Source: an uncultured Slackia sp.
GTDB lineage: Bacteria; Actinomycetota; Coriobacteriia; Coriobacteriales; Eggerthellaceae
Length of the DNA: 31,273 nucleotides
Direction of reading: 5' to 3'
NCBI RefSeq assembly: GCF_934630525.1
Contig: NZ_CAKTVX010000016.1
Coordinates: 1-31,273 of the forward strand
Below, in pieces: positions 21,620 to 30,942 of the stretch; the stretch's first letter is position 1, and each line of letters starts with the position of its first letter. The translations under genes were made by a program, and so were the position numbers. The notes under the pieces are model-generated. The model was not told where the DNA came from. It saw only the letters and a list, made by a program, of their open reading frames with translations, and ran no database searches.

Positions 21620-21994
21620 TCATGCCTGAGGCATCGCCTCCAAACTTATAACCAATCGAAACCCTTGAGAGATTACAGGCGGCTCGCCGTTTCCCTCCAA
21701 TGGCACCACAATATGCGTCTGCCTTTGCGGCGAGCGCGCCTGCTCGACCCGAGCAACACTTCCGCCTGATTGCCGCACGCGCCCCGAGGCCTGCGTAGGC
21801 AATTCCGCAAAACGAGGAACCACGCTTCGTCGATCGCCCGAAGGCATTACCGCTTCCTCAATTTCCTGGTCGCACGAAGAAGAAACCACCTGCCCAATCG
21901 GAGAGGCATCTTCGCGCGAAAAATCATGCAAGCAGCCGTAACATACCTCCATGTCGTCAAAGCAGCGCGCTCCGCACACGGGACATTCCTTCAT
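21620..21994 (-). CDS. Zinc-ribbon protein at the end of the Tad operon
   Basis: The protein has 124 residues. The N-terminus MKECPVCGARCFDDMEVCYGC is a zinc ribbon (C4, C7, C18, C21). The rest is low-complexity polar sequence ending in a beta-like stretch, THIVVPLEGNGEPPV and FRLVISLEAM. I do not recognise a family. It follows the DUF192 gene by one base, with GGAAGG before its ATG, so it belongs to the Tad operon. It is probably cytoplasmic; a role in regulating or assembling the pilus is a guess. Confidence 0.75.
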   Translation of the reverse strand: MKECPVCGARCFDDMEVCYGCLHDFSREDASPIGQVVSSSCDQEIEEAVMPSGDRRSVVPRFAELPTQASGRVRQSGGSVARVEQARSPQRQTHIVVPLEGNGEPPVISQGFRLVISLEAMPQA

Positions 21995-21995
21995 G

Positions 21996-22304
21996 CTAAA
22001 CCTTCCTTTCTATATCGGCGAACACGTTATCGCCCGCCTCGAACCACGGCTCTGCCGAAGCGAGCCGTTCGATTGCCACTTTCGCCGAAACACAACGCAC
22101 GCGTTCGCGCGGCCCCACCGCGCGCCGCGACACAAGCACCCTGCCCATATGGTCGGCAAACGCTACGTCTATGGGAGCGTCCATGCCAAAAGTGTGAATG
22201 TCGCGGCAAGGCACGAACACCGCAAACGATGAATCGCGAGCAGACGACCCGGGTAAAAGCCCACGCAGGCGCTTGGAAAATGAGGACAGGATTGCCGCTT
22301 TCAC
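21996..22304 (-). CDS. DUF192-family protein in the Tad operon
   Basis: The protein has 102 residues. The middle fits DUF192 (UPF0127): IHTFGMDAPIDVAFAD, then GRVLVSRRAVGPRERVRC, AIERLASAEPWFEAGD. Members are small beta proteins, often exported, of unknown function. This one has no signal peptide. Its start overlaps the upstream gene by ATGA, so it is translated together with the pilin-like proteins. Confidence 0.75.
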   Translation of the reverse strand: MKAAILSSFSKRLRGLLPGSSARDSSFAVFVPCRDIHTFGMDAPIDVAFADHMGRVLVSRRAVGPRERVRCVSAKVAIERLASAEPWFEAGDNVFADIERKV

Positions 22305-22822
22305 GCGACCACCCCCGCTCGGTAAGGGCTCACCACAAATGCCACTTCGTGCTCAAGCGGCGGAACCGCGATGCCAAACACCCGCACGCCTTTGAGGAAA
22401 GGCGGGGAGAACGCCGTTCTTGCGACATAGCGAATATGGCCCGCAGCCGTTCTTTCGCTGATCACGCTTACGGTTTCATGCTCCATGGAAAGCCCCCTCT
22501 CTATTCGCGCGCATGCCTCCGCGCAGCCCTGTGCTTCATGCGGGCCATCGTCGGCTTGAAGTCGAATGGCATCCCTCGCCACAATGTCGAATGCGGCGCA
22601 ATCGCCAAGGAAAATGAACGCGTTCACCGAGATAAACCCCACCATGAGCAAAACTGGGAATGCAATCGCGAACTCGACCGTCATTTGCCCGCTCGAACCA
22701 TGCCCGCCCATACACATCGCCCGCAAACACGAGCCCGATTTTCCCCGCCAAGAAGCCAAACGCCTACGCCAACCACGTTCGCCACAGGAACAAGAAGCGC
22801 CGCTTGCAACCGACCGACTCAT
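22301..22822 (-). CDS. TadE/TadF-like pseudopilin with long basic leader
   Basis: The protein has 173 residues. A 45-residue basic, Cys-containing leader precedes the prepilin-type site G|QMTVEFAIAFPVLLMVGF, which carries Glu at position 5 and one membrane helix, followed by an exported domain. TadE-like minor pseudopilins are needed for Flp pilus assembly. The start overlaps the large TadG-like gene (ATGA). The leader is long for this family, so an internal start is possible. Confidence 0.8.
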   Translation of the reverse strand: MSRSVASGASCSCGERGWRRRLASWRGKSGSCLRAMCMGGHGSSGQMTVEFAIAFPVLLMVGFISVNAFIFLGDCAAFDIVARDAIRLQADDGPHEAQGCAEACARIERGLSMEHETVSVISERTAAGHIRYVARTAFSPPFLKGVRVFGIAVPPLEHEVAFVVSPYRAGVVA

Positions 22823-24705
22823 GAGCCGCCCCCTTTCAGCGTGCGTATCGCTTCGGCAACGGGCCCCGTCCCTCGCTCGGCGACGGGCAACGTATTCGAC
22901 GTCACGCTTTTTGCAGCAGCCGTATTCGCAGGTTCAAGGCCCGCCGCATTAAGAAGTTCCATCAGCTGGCCTGACGCCCAGTCGCCCAAACCGGCAGCAC
23001 TTACCAAAGGAAGCGAATCGAGCACATCAGATACGCAGTCGCACATGCCTTCGGCACCCTTGCCATATGCCGAAAGCAAACCAGACCACAGTGCAAGCAC
23101 GACTTCACCCCCGTCGGAAAGCGGTGGACCGATACCCTCCGACACGTCATCAAGGAGATGGGCGAGCACATCTTCGTTTTCATCTTCGACAAGAATGGAG
23201 GCGGATATCGCCGCGAACTGTCCCAGATCGGGCCCCGTAAAAAACGATCCGCCCCGCTCGCTTTCCAGACCGCCCGCCAACGCCGCAAGCGCACCATATC
23301 TTCCTGGCGGATAGGCCTCCACCCTGTTGCCCGCGGCTTCCCTTATCGCCGCGTCGATAGCATCGAGCACCTCACCCACCGAATCGCGAACCTCGCCCGA
23401 CGCGCGCACGGCTTCATTTTTCGCACGCTCGTAATCGCGCGCCGATTCAGCGACTTTTCTGAAATGATGCTCAAAGCCGTTTTCGACAGAAGTCGACGCT
23501 GTGGCAACCGAACCCATAGATGCCGCATCGAAGCCGCACGTTTCGCATGTTGAATATGCCCCTGCATCGAGGGCGGAAATCGAGCCGAGCCCCTCGATTT
23601 CCGTTACCGCCGGACACCCCTCCCAAGCATGCAGCGCACCGCCCGAAACGGGATAGACCGAATCGGTGTATAAATCGGTCTCTTTCATCTCGTTGGTATT
23701 GCGCGGCAGAATCGGGATGCTTACTTTGATTGCGCCATCAGGCATTTCGGCCTCATAAGCCGCGTCTACCTCTTTTTTGGCATATTCGTAAAAACGAGCC
23801 CGCAAAGCACTTCGTGCGCGTTCCTCTACGCTGGAGCCCTCAGGTGCCTCGAATTCCGCACGCAAGCGGTAATACGTTTGCGCCCTTTTGATTGCCATGG
23901 AATACGACCAGGTGTTCACGCTGCTCGCCATGGGGTTTTCGGCAAGGCCCATGCCCGCAAGCGACTCGGCGCGCTCGCGCATGCACGGCTCGGGATATGC
24001 CCCGCAATCGGCGAGCCAGCCTTCGCGCAAAGCGTCATTTGCCTGCACGGCCGCCTCTTCGGCCGCCTGCGCGCCTTCGGAAATAGAGGCGCTTTCGTCA
24101 AGCGCGACCTGGACGGCACGCGCCGCAGAATGCCCCGCGCCGCACGATATATCGGGCGCATCAAACGGCACGAGCTCCACGTAGGCAATTGCATCAAGCC
24201 CGATGGCCTCGGCATTCTCAGAAGCGATTACCTGGGCCTGCGCCTGCGCCGCAACCACCAAGCCCTTTTGAGCCGCGTTAAGCGCGGCTTCTTCTGCACG
24301 AGCCACATCTTCACGCTTATTCAGAACCGCCCGCCCCGCATCAAGGAACTTCAACCCTGCCGCCTGCGCACCAGGAACGCAACAGCACACCGTGCCAACC
24401 CCCAGAAGCGAAATTCCCGTAAGCGATAGCGTGAGCAACGTGGCGTCGGCCGCACGTACCGCCAGCACAAATTCAGACACTTCGTTTTCCGCGGCGAGTG
24501 CGCAAGAATCGGCCACGGCCTGCACGCCCGCCGCGCGCGAAAGCGACCGCGACGTCCAGAGCCCGAAAAAGAGCAGCGAGCACGAAAGGAGAATGGCAAG
24601 GGCGGCGCCAAGGGTGGTAAAGCCGCTTTCGCCGCGAAACAAGTCGGCCACGACGCGCGGCGAGTTGCAGCGAGAATCCAATTTGGACTTTCCAGCACGC
24701 CTCAT
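22819..24705 (-). CDS. Large TadG-like exported protein of the Tad locus
   Basis: The protein has 628 residues from the ATG at 24705, which overlaps the TadE stop (ATGA) and has GGGAGG upstream. The N-terminus has a prepilin-like helix G|FTTLGAALAILLSCSLLFFG that lacks the usual Glu at position 5. A second hydrophobic patch with a Cys cluster (VGTVCCCVPGAQ) follows at about 105-120. The rest is a long, acidic, alanine-rich, largely helical exported domain with scattered Cys pairs (CETCG, CDC). The place in the operon and the N-terminus fit TadG-like proteins, but most of the sequence is unfamiliar. Confidence 0.7.
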   Translation of the reverse strand: MRRAGKSKLDSRCNSPRVVADLFRGESGFTTLGAALAILLSCSLLFFGLWTSRSLSRAAGVQAVADSCALAAENEVSEFVLAVRAADATLLTLSLTGISLLGVGTVCCCVPGAQAAGLKFLDAGRAVLNKREDVARAEEAALNAAQKGLVVAAQAQAQVIASENAEAIGLDAIAYVELVPFDAPDISCGAGHSAARAVQVALDESASISEGAQAAEEAAVQANDALREGWLADCGAYPEPCMRERAESLAGMGLAENPMASSVNTWSYSMAIKRAQTYYRLRAEFEAPEGSSVEERARSALRARFYEYAKKEVDAAYEAEMPDGAIKVSIPILPRNTNEMKETDLYTDSVYPVSGGALHAWEGCPAVTEIEGLGSISALDAGAYSTCETCGFDAASMGSVATASTSVENGFEHHFRKVAESARDYERAKNEAVRASGEVRDSVGEVLDAIDAAIREAAGNRVEAYPPGRYGALAALAGGLESERGGSFFTGPDLGQFAAISASILVEDENEDVLAHLLDDVSEGIGPPLSDGGEVVLALWSGLLSAYGKGAEGMCDCVSDVLDSLPLVSAAGLGDWASGQLMELLNAAGLEPANTAAAKSVTSNTLPVAERGTGPVAEAIRTLKGGGS

Positions 24706-25220
24706 GCCTTTTCCTCCCATCGGTCAATCCACGATTCATACGAAAGGCCGAATTCCGATTCCAGCGCCCAATCGTCATGGACGTCCATCTCGCGAAAAAC
24801 CTCTTGGCGAACGAGGCCGTTGCCACCCACGAGGCCTAAAAAGTCCAACCCTTGCCCCACGAGCGGCAAGGGTTTGTATTCATGGGAAATGCGCACCGAA
24901 ACGCATTCGCCGTCCTGCCCCGCGCCCTGCACTTCGACATCCCACGGGCCCTCATGAAAGGCGGAAACAGCAGGCACCGCGTCCAGTCGACGCTGCACGT
25001 ATTCAATAACCTCGTCTTCATCCGCAGCGGAAGCCGTCTCGAGCACTCGGCAGCCCTCACTCGCAGCTGCCTCCATTACCACACGATCGAACAGCACGAT
25101 GCCGGGCTGCACCGCAATAACCAGGCCGAAAAGCAACACGGGAATAAGCAACGCCGCCTCAACCGTCGCCTGCCCGCACGCGCCACGAAGACGCATAGGG
25201 GGCTCAAAACGCCAGCACAT
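24702..25220 (-). CDS. TadE-like pseudopilin
   Basis: The protein has 172 residues from an ATG at 25220 with AAAGGGG 6 bases upstream; ATG 25196 and TTG 25238 are alternatives. The prepilin-like segment is G|QATVEAALLIPVLLFGLVIAV with Glu at position 5, then an exported domain (SEGCRVLETASAADEDEVIEYVQRRL and beyond). It overlaps the 3' end of the preceding small pilin gene. Typical TadE length and layout. Confidence 0.85.
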   Translation of the reverse strand: MCWRFEPPMRLRGACGQATVEAALLIPVLLFGLVIAVQPGIVLFDRVVMEAAASEGCRVLETASAADEDEVIEYVQRRLDAVPAVSAFHEGPWDVEVQGAGQDGECVSVRISHEYKPLPLVGQGLDFLGLVGGNGLVRQEVFREMDVHDDWALESEFGLSYESWIDRWEEKA

Positions 25221-25392
25221 CAAGAACCCCTTTCGCAAGACGATGGGTCATAGGCTGCAGAACAACGTCGGTAAAAGCCCCGGAATCTATCGCATGAATA
25301 AAAGCGGACAATCCGATTGCAACCGCGATAAAAGCCGTAACGGCCAGGGCATACTCAACCGTCGACTGGCCGTTTTCCGCGTTGAGCAACAC
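25204..25392 (-). CDS. Small Flp-type prepilin, second copy
   Basis: The protein has 62 residues from a GTG start at 25392, 14 bases after the stop of the major pilin. An 8-residue leader ends in NG|QSTVEYALAVTAF, which matches the Flp processing site (G, then x4-E-Y), followed by a membrane helix and a polar tail that is longer than in the other pilin. The ribosome site is weak. It is probably a minor pilin. Confidence 0.75.
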   Translation of the reverse strand: MLLNAENGQSTVEYALAVTAFIAVAIGLSAFIHAIDSGAFTDVVLQPMTHRLAKGVLDVLAF

Positions 25393-25406
25393 GTTTCGCC
25401 CGTTCG

Positions 25407-25676
25407 CTAAAGCCCGTTTATGCCGTTGGCGATCGCATTCCACAGCTCCTCGATTTTCGGGCGAAACATCGTGATTGCCACAATCGCTATTACAACAAGC
25501 ACCCCGACCAAGATTGCATATTCCGTGGTTCCTTGCCCTTTTTCGTTCATGAGACGCATATGCGCTTGCGCCATACGACGACGCGCACAACTGCCCAAAC
25601 GCTCCCACACCTCCCCCATACGCCGCACCGCGGCACCGCAACGCACGTTTGCATTCTTCGTAATCTTCGATTCCAT
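25407..25676 (-). CDS. Flp-family major prepilin
   Basis: The protein has 89 residues from the ATG at 25676 with GGGGGAG just upstream. The processing site EKG|QGTTEYAILVGVLVVIAIV gives a mature pilin of 42 residues, normal for Flp. The leader is unusually long (47 residues, Arg-rich). Starting at the ATG at 25559 would give a normal short leader but has no ribosome site. Confidence 0.88.
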   Translation of the reverse strand: MESKITKNANVRCGAAVRRMGEVWERLGSCARRRMAQAHMRLMNEKGQGTTEYAILVGVLVVIAIVAITMFRPKIEELWNAIANGINGL

Positions 25677-25688
25677 AACTCCCCCTTT

Positions 25689-26321
25689 TCATTGCACGAA
25701 CCCCAAAAACACCGGGGCCATTACGACAATCAACATGGCTGGCAATATGAGCACTGCGGTGGGCACGAGCATCTTCACGGGGGCCTTAGCCACTTTCTCT
25801 TCCATCTTCGCCCTGTAACACCCACGCGCTTCACTCGCCAGCGCCTCAAGCATGCGATTCATCGGGCTGCCAAAGCGCAGGCAACGAACCGCATTGCTCG
25901 CAAATCGCTCGAGCGATGTCACGCCGCTAGCCACTCCGAGCTCGAGCAGCGCATCGTCACGGGAGACCAAGCCGCTTTCCCACTTCAAGCACGCTTGCCG
26001 GCACAAAAGAGCCAGCTCATCATCAAATCGAAAGCAATACGATCGAAAAGCCCGCTCGAACGACATTCCAGCGCGCATGCCAAGCGCAAGCGCATCAATC
26101 ATCTCTGGAACGTGCCGCTCAAGCGCCAGCTCGTATGCCTCCTTTTGGCGACGCGACACCGTACGTCGCCTTTCGCCACCGCTCCAAGGCAAAACGCCAG
26201 AAGCGCTTCTTGCACGCTTTCTGCGACGGCGCTCACGTCGACAATCGACTCCCCAGGAAAACAAATTCGCGAATGCGATCACGGCGAACAGCCCAACCGC
26301 AACGACCAAAATCGCTTCCAT
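25689..26321 (-). CDS. tadC: TadC-like type II secretion F-domain membrane protein
   Basis: The protein has 210 residues from the ATG at 26321 with GGGGGT upstream. One N-terminal helix (EAILVVAVGLFAVIAFANLF) precedes a cytosolic T2SSF domain (ERHVPEMIDALALGMRAGMSFERAFRSY, LERFASNAVRCLRFGSPMNRML), and a C-terminal helix ends the protein. It is part of the inner-membrane platform of the Tad pilus with TadB. Somewhat shorter than usual. Confidence 0.87.
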   Translation of the reverse strand: MEAILVVAVGLFAVIAFANLFSWGVDCRRERRRRKRARSASGVLPWSGGERRRTVSRRQKEAYELALERHVPEMIDALALGMRAGMSFERAFRSYCFRFDDELALLCRQACLKWESGLVSRDDALLELGVASGVTSLERFASNAVRCLRFGSPMNRMLEALASEARGCYRAKMEEKVAKAPVKMLVPTAVLILPAMLIVVMAPVFLGFVQ

Positions 26322-26364
26322 GGCACACCCCCAACCGACCAACCGAAACAAAGCCAAACTCGCT

Positions 26365-27408
26365 CTAGATTTCAACCGCAAGCATTCGCCGGACCAAAAG
26401 CACGCCGCCCCCAAGCATCGCAATCGCCATCAAAAGCAGAACAACCCCCTGTGCGCTCGAGAAGAACGGATGCAAAAACGCCGGATCAACCGCGGAAATT
26501 ACAAATACGAGCGCGAATGGCATAACGCTTACGATTTGGGCCGAGAGCTTCGCTTGCGCCGTTTGCACCCGCAAAGAACGACGCAAATCCAAATCTCGAG
26601 AAATCGACTCTTCCGCCGAACGCAAAACTGGGGTGGCGCTGCCGCCGCACGCATACTGCACGTCAAGCGCCATAGCGACGAAAGAAAGCTCCGGCAACTC
26701 GGCAACTTGCTTAAAATGCTCGAGCGCCTCGTTCATCGAATAGCCCAAATCCAAATCGCGCGACACGCGGGCAAAAAGGCTGCGCGCTGGCTGATCGATT
26801 TGCTGAGCCACCTCGGAAAACGTTTGCGGAAGAGACAGGCCCGCATGCATGCACGCCTCCATGCACCGCAACGCATCGGGAACTTGTTCGCGCAATTGGG
26901 CACGTTCCTTTTCGATAGCGCGAGTCAGCACAACTCGCAAGACGACGACGCAAAGGACCAGCGCACAGAGCACCACCACAAACGACCGGAACACCACAAG
27001 CAGCAAAATTGCGAGAGCGAGCACTGAAGCGGCAAAGAGAGAAGCGAGCCCTTCGGGCGTCGTGTCGACCCCTTTTCGCGTAGCCAATCTCGAGGCATCG
27101 CGAAACGATTGTCCAGCGGGCGTCGAAACGATTCTCTTGCAAAGGGGAAGAAACGACGTGACGCCATTTCTCACGTAATACAGCGACACCCGGCAAACCG
27201 CATCGCGAGCGCGAGCGCGCAAAATCGCGAAACGCCCAGCTCCTCGCCCATTCGCCGCGCCCTGCACGCGAGCCCTCTGCGACGCGTAAGCGGCCCCACG
27301 AGTCGCAGCCATAGCACGCTCAAAGCCAAGAAATGCCGACCTGCCCACGACAAACGCGCATCCAAACGCTGCAACAAACGCTACGAAAGCGAACACGCCC
27401 GCTTCCAC
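26365..27408 (-). CDS. tadB: TadB-like type II secretion F-domain membrane protein
   Basis: The protein has 347 residues, GTG start with GGAGGT 7 bases upstream; it overlaps the cpaF 3' end by 28 bases. The N-terminal helix, two central helices (LASLFAASVLALAILLLVVF), the F domain (LREQVPDALRCMEACMHAGLSLPQTFSEVAQQI) and a C-terminal helix pair fit TadB. It forms the membrane platform on which CpaF acts. Confidence 0.9.
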   Translation of the reverse strand: MEAGVFAFVAFVAAFGCAFVVGRSAFLGFERAMAATRGAAYASQRARVQGAANGRGAGRFAILRARARDAVCRVSLYYVRNGVTSFLPLCKRIVSTPAGQSFRDASRLATRKGVDTTPEGLASLFAASVLALAILLLVVFRSFVVVLCALVLCVVVLRVVLTRAIEKERAQLREQVPDALRCMEACMHAGLSLPQTFSEVAQQIDQPARSLFARVSRDLDLGYSMNEALEHFKQVAELPELSFVAMALDVQYACGGSATPVLRSAEESISRDLDLRRSLRVQTAQAKLSAQIVSVMPFALVFVISAVDPAFLHPFFSSAQGVVLLLMAIAMLGGGVLLVRRMLAVEI

Positions 27409-28700
27409 GACGCCACCTCCTCGCCCTCAATAAGCCCCATATCTACCGCATCATCGAGCCACGAAGGCGCCCGTGCCCACACTCCCTCACTTTCGAGGGA
27501 TCGCCGAGTAAACAAGGGATCGGCCACGCATGCCGAATTTTCACCACGACGCATCTCGGCAATCGCGCTTACGAAACGCCTGCCATCGCGCGAGCGCGAC
27601 GTTTGCACCGCAACATCGATCGCCGATGCGATGTTTTCTTCAATCACCTCTACGGGCAAATCGAACCCATAGCGCACCATGGTGACCAAGCGAATAATCA
27701 TGTCCTCGGGCGAATTGGCATGCAGTGTGGTGAGCGACCCATCGTGACCGGTATTCATGGCCTGAAGCATTTCCAACGTTTCGGCGCCACGACACTCGCC
27801 AACGATTATTCGGTCGGGACGCATGCGCAATGCGTTACGCACCAAATCGCGAATCGTGACCTCGCCTACGCCTTCGGCGTTAGTTTTTCGCGCCTCCATG
27901 CGCACCACATGAGGATGCTCCGTAAAACGCAACTCCGCCGAATCTTCGATGGTCACAATGCGTTCGGTTGCCGGAATCTCACATGAAAGAGCGTTAAGCA
28001 GCGTGGTTTTACCCGACCCTGTGCCGCCGAGAACCGCGATGTTTTTACGCGTTCGAACAGCCCAAACAAGAAGTCGCGAAACCCGGCCGTCAAGCGATCC
28101 CGCATGCCGCATATCCCCAAGCGTCATCGTTGTATTGGCGAACTTGCGAATGGTGATGGTCGGCCCATCGAGAGCTATGGGCGGAATCACGACGTTCACG
28201 CGATGGCCGCCAGGCAAGCGCGCGTCGACCATAGGGGAACTCTCATCAACACGACGGCCAAGCGGAGCCAAAATGCGATCGATGAGCGCACGAACCTGCG
28301 CTTCATCAGAAAACACCGCCGCCTCGCGCACTAACAGGCCCGACCGCTCGATAAACAATGACGACGTTCCGTTCACCATGACCTCGGTGATAGTCGGATC
28401 CTCAACGAGCGCCTGTAAAGGGCCCATGCCGAATACGATATCTTCCAAATCACGCGAAAGCCGCGTCTTCAGTTCGTTCGATCTGCCCGCCCATCGCGGC
28501 GAAGCAAACGCCTGCTTGCACGCGCTTTGCAATTCGCTGCGCGCACGGCGAGGATTCTCATCCGCGAGCCGCGCGAGCACATCCCCCGGAATTATGCGAC
28601 CGACATCTTCCTTCAACTCGTCGAGCATCCACCCGTCATCGCGCGCCCGAATCGCGGTGCCTTCCGCTTCGGCAAGGCGAACGCGCGAAGAGAGCGTCAT
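27381..28700 (-). CDS. cpaF: CpaF/TadA pilus assembly ATPase
   Basis: The protein has 439 residues. Walker A is GGTGSGKTT (225-233); the Asp-box region has ERIVTIEDSAELRF, Walker B is RIIVGECRGAE and the His-box is MNTGHDGSLTTLHANS. The N-terminal domain with GPLQALVEDPTITEVMVNG is typical of CpaF. It powers Flp pilus assembly from the cytoplasmic face. The start overlaps the CpaE-like gene by ATGA. Confidence 0.96.
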   Translation of the reverse strand: MTLSSRVRLAEAEGTAIRARDDGWMLDELKEDVGRIIPGDVLARLADENPRRARSELQSACKQAFASPRWAGRSNELKTRLSRDLEDIVFGMGPLQALVEDPTITEVMVNGTSSLFIERSGLLVREAAVFSDEAQVRALIDRILAPLGRRVDESSPMVDARLPGGHRVNVVIPPIALDGPTITIRKFANTTMTLGDMRHAGSLDGRVSRLLVWAVRTRKNIAVLGGTGSGKTTLLNALSCEIPATERIVTIEDSAELRFTEHPHVVRMEARKTNAEGVGEVTIRDLVRNALRMRPDRIIVGECRGAETLEMLQAMNTGHDGSLTTLHANSPEDMIIRLVTMVRYGFDLPVEVIEENIASAIDVAVQTSRSRDGRRFVSAIAEMRRGENSACVADPLFTRRSLESEGVWARAPSWLDDAVDMGLIEGEEVASWKRACSLS

Positions 28701-30064
28701 CGCCTTGCCTTTCTACCGAAAAGACGTCCGCGCCTACTTTTTGACGAAAGGGATTGAGATACGCGTTTTACCTGCTCATCTGAAAGGATTTTCTCAAGAA
28801 GCGCTACGGTCTCGTCCGTAAGCGGATTTCTTGATTCAATGAATTCCTGCACGAAGCCCGCGCCTAGAAGCTCTTCCACATCGCGGCGGCCATTTGAAAG
28901 TTCGATCGCCGTTGAGCCCTTTAAGGCGCACGATGCGTCGACGGCAGAAAGCAGGCTCTCGCGCTCATGCTTGTTAATCGCATACACAAAACCGCTCGTC
29001 GCAAGCCCCATACGCGCGCACAGCTCGACAGCATGCACCGTTGCCTCAAGCGATGTGGGACGAGCGTCCATAAGGAAGACGACCGAATCGGCCGATTCGA
29101 TAAGGCGTGCATGGATTTCGCTCCAAAATGCACCGGCGCATGCCACGACAACATCGTAATCGCCCCGTGCGGCATCGATGATATCAGGCAGCTCACCAGC
29201 AATTTCTTCGGAAGATTCCAAACGCGAGGGCGCCGCGACAAGGGATGGCTTCCCCGTTGATTTGGCGTCTTCGTTCAAACGCGTCATGAGCGACGGGTTC
29301 GCAACGACCTCATCCATTCGAACGGGCTCGCGCACGCCTAGCATGCGATGCATATCGCCGAACTGCAAATCGGCATCAATCGCAAGCGTTACGAGCCCCG
29401 CCTTTGCGCACAGCGAAGCCAGCAACGTGGCGATGGTGCTCTTTCCGCATCCCCCGCTCGCTCCGACAACCGCCACAACCGTCCCGGCTCCCTCTTTGGA
29501 AACGCAGCGCCTTTCTTTGCGCGATTGCGTCGGACCATCCGAAACCAAGAATGCCTGCGATTCGCATTCGCCCTCCTCAGCGCAGGCTTTTGCGCCGTTG
29601 GCGGGTTTCATATCTGGTTCTTTTCCGCAGCCGTCATTGCGATCGAACGACGGGCCCTCTTCCTCCTCGCGGCTGATTTTCCTGCCTCGCTCGTCCCAAA
29701 GGCTTTTTGCAAACACAAAACGATCAACAAAACACGCCTGGGAAAGCACGCCATCGACCTTCGCAACCGATGCCCTGCTCGCAAGCGATCCGTTGTTCAC
29801 CGCACACGCCAAATACACCTTTTTGAATGGATCGTCGTATTTCAGCGCCGCCGCAACATTAAGCGGCTCCATGTCGTCGCAGGAAACGACCCATGCTTCC
29901 TCGATACCGTCTCGTCGCGCTGCACGACGGCATTCTTCCGCAGTCGCGCAGCATTCAATCCAAGAAACCGCTTGCAGGCTTGATTCCTCCAAACCAAGCA
30001 GCTGAGGGTTTCGCAGCGATTCTTCATCGGCACACAACACCACGCGTTTTGTCACGGAAATCAC
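28697..30064 (-). CDS. cpaE: CpaE/TadZ-like ParA-type ATPase
   Basis: The protein has 455 residues. The N-terminal 120 residues look like a degenerate receiver domain, joined by a charged Cys-containing linker (about 125-195) to a MinD/ParA-type ATPase with the deviant Walker A GASGGCGKST (201-210) and IDADLQFGDMHRMLGV. CpaE/TadZ proteins place the Tad machine in the cell. The start overlaps the CpaB-like gene by ATGA. Confidence 0.9.
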   Translation of the reverse strand: MISVTKRVVLCADEESLRNPQLLGLEESSLQAVSWIECCATAEECRRAARRDGIEEAWVVSCDDMEPLNVAAALKYDDPFKKVYLACAVNNGSLASRASVAKVDGVLSQACFVDRFVFAKSLWDERGRKISREEEEGPSFDRNDGCGKEPDMKPANGAKACAEEGECESQAFLVSDGPTQSRKERRCVSKEGAGTVVAVVGASGGCGKSTIATLLASLCAKAGLVTLAIDADLQFGDMHRMLGVREPVRMDEVVANPSLMTRLNEDAKSTGKPSLVAAPSRLESSEEIAGELPDIIDAARGDYDVVVACAGAFWSEIHARLIESADSVVFLMDARPTSLEATVHAVELCARMGLATSGFVYAINKHERESLLSAVDASCALKGSTAIELSNGRRDVEELLGAGFVQEFIESRNPLTDETVALLEKILSDEQVKRVSQSLSSKSRRGRLFGRKARR

Positions 30065-30942
30065 GCTTCTTTCTTTCCATTGAACTGGGTTTTCGATGAC
30101 CCCTCAACACCCGATGCCTCTTCACCATTCGCTTCCCCCGTCGAGCTTTCCGCCGAAAGGGAAGACTCGCTCAAAGCACCTGCCGTTTTCGAGGCACTCG
30201 TTTCATTTTTTCCTTCGTCGCCCTCAACCGCATTTTCTGAATCGGCCGCCATCTCGCCACTCTGGGCCTTCGCGCTCGAACGCATATCGCTTGCCACGAA
30301 TTTCTCTGAAGGCAGCGTGAAATACAGGTCGCTCACACCCGCCGCCGCGATAAGCTCGTTCACTTCAGACGGCTTTGCCGCAAGCGTTATCCACGAAACG
30401 TCGTTTGCTTCGTCTTTTTTCGAACCCGTTGATGCGCTTGTTGCGAGCACTTCGACATTGGCCACAAGCAGATCGGTCGACTTCGCCGAAGTGGAATACA
30501 CGTTCACCTTGTCGCCCGCTCGCACCGATCCACCGACTGCAGAAACCGCCTTCGCGGGCACGCTCACCGCACAGAGGCCATCGGGCACCTGCAACACCGA
30601 GCCATCAACTTGCTCGAATCGCTGCGTGAGCAAAACCTCGCCTGAATAGATTCGCGCCTGAGCCGGTTGAGCCTTAATTTGGGCCAAATCGGTAACGGCC
30701 CCTTCAGGCAATAATTCGCCCGGCATGAGCCTTCGCTCCACATTGGCCGAATCGACCTTCGATCCCTCGGCTATATCACACGTCGCAACATAGGCCTCCA
30801 CCTGCGTAGAGCCGTAACGCGCAAGCACCTCGGCGCGTTCTTGTTCGACATTCAGTTCGATTTCATGCGCATAGAGCATCATGCCCGCCACGCAAACAAC
30901 CCCACACACCACACCAACAATAAGGCTTCGCCCTTTTCTCAT
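30061..30942 (-). CDS. cpaB: CpaB/RcpC-like pilus assembly protein with SAF domain
   Basis: The protein has 293 residues from the ATG at 30942, chosen for GGGGGAG just upstream; ATGs at 30954 and 30993 lack a site. One N-terminal membrane helix (RSLIVGVVCGVVCVAG) precedes an exported SAF/CpaB domain (VEAYVATCDIAEGSKVDSANV, GLCAVSVPAKAVSAVGGSVRAGDKVNVY). The last 75 residues are a Ser/Glu-rich low-complexity tail. First gene of the Tad operon. Confidence 0.9.
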   Translation of the reverse strand: MRKGRSLIVGVVCGVVCVAGMMLYAHEIELNVEQERAEVLARYGSTQVEAYVATCDIAEGSKVDSANVERRLMPGELLPEGAVTDLAQIKAQPAQARIYSGEVLLTQRFEQVDGSVLQVPDGLCAVSVPAKAVSAVGGSVRAGDKVNVYSTSAKSTDLLVANVEVLATSASTGSKKDEANDVSWITLAAKPSEVNELIAAAGVSDLYFTLPSEKFVASDMRSSAKAQSGEMAADSENAVEGDEGKNETSASKTAGALSESSLSAESSTGEANGEEASGVEGSSKTQFNGKKEA

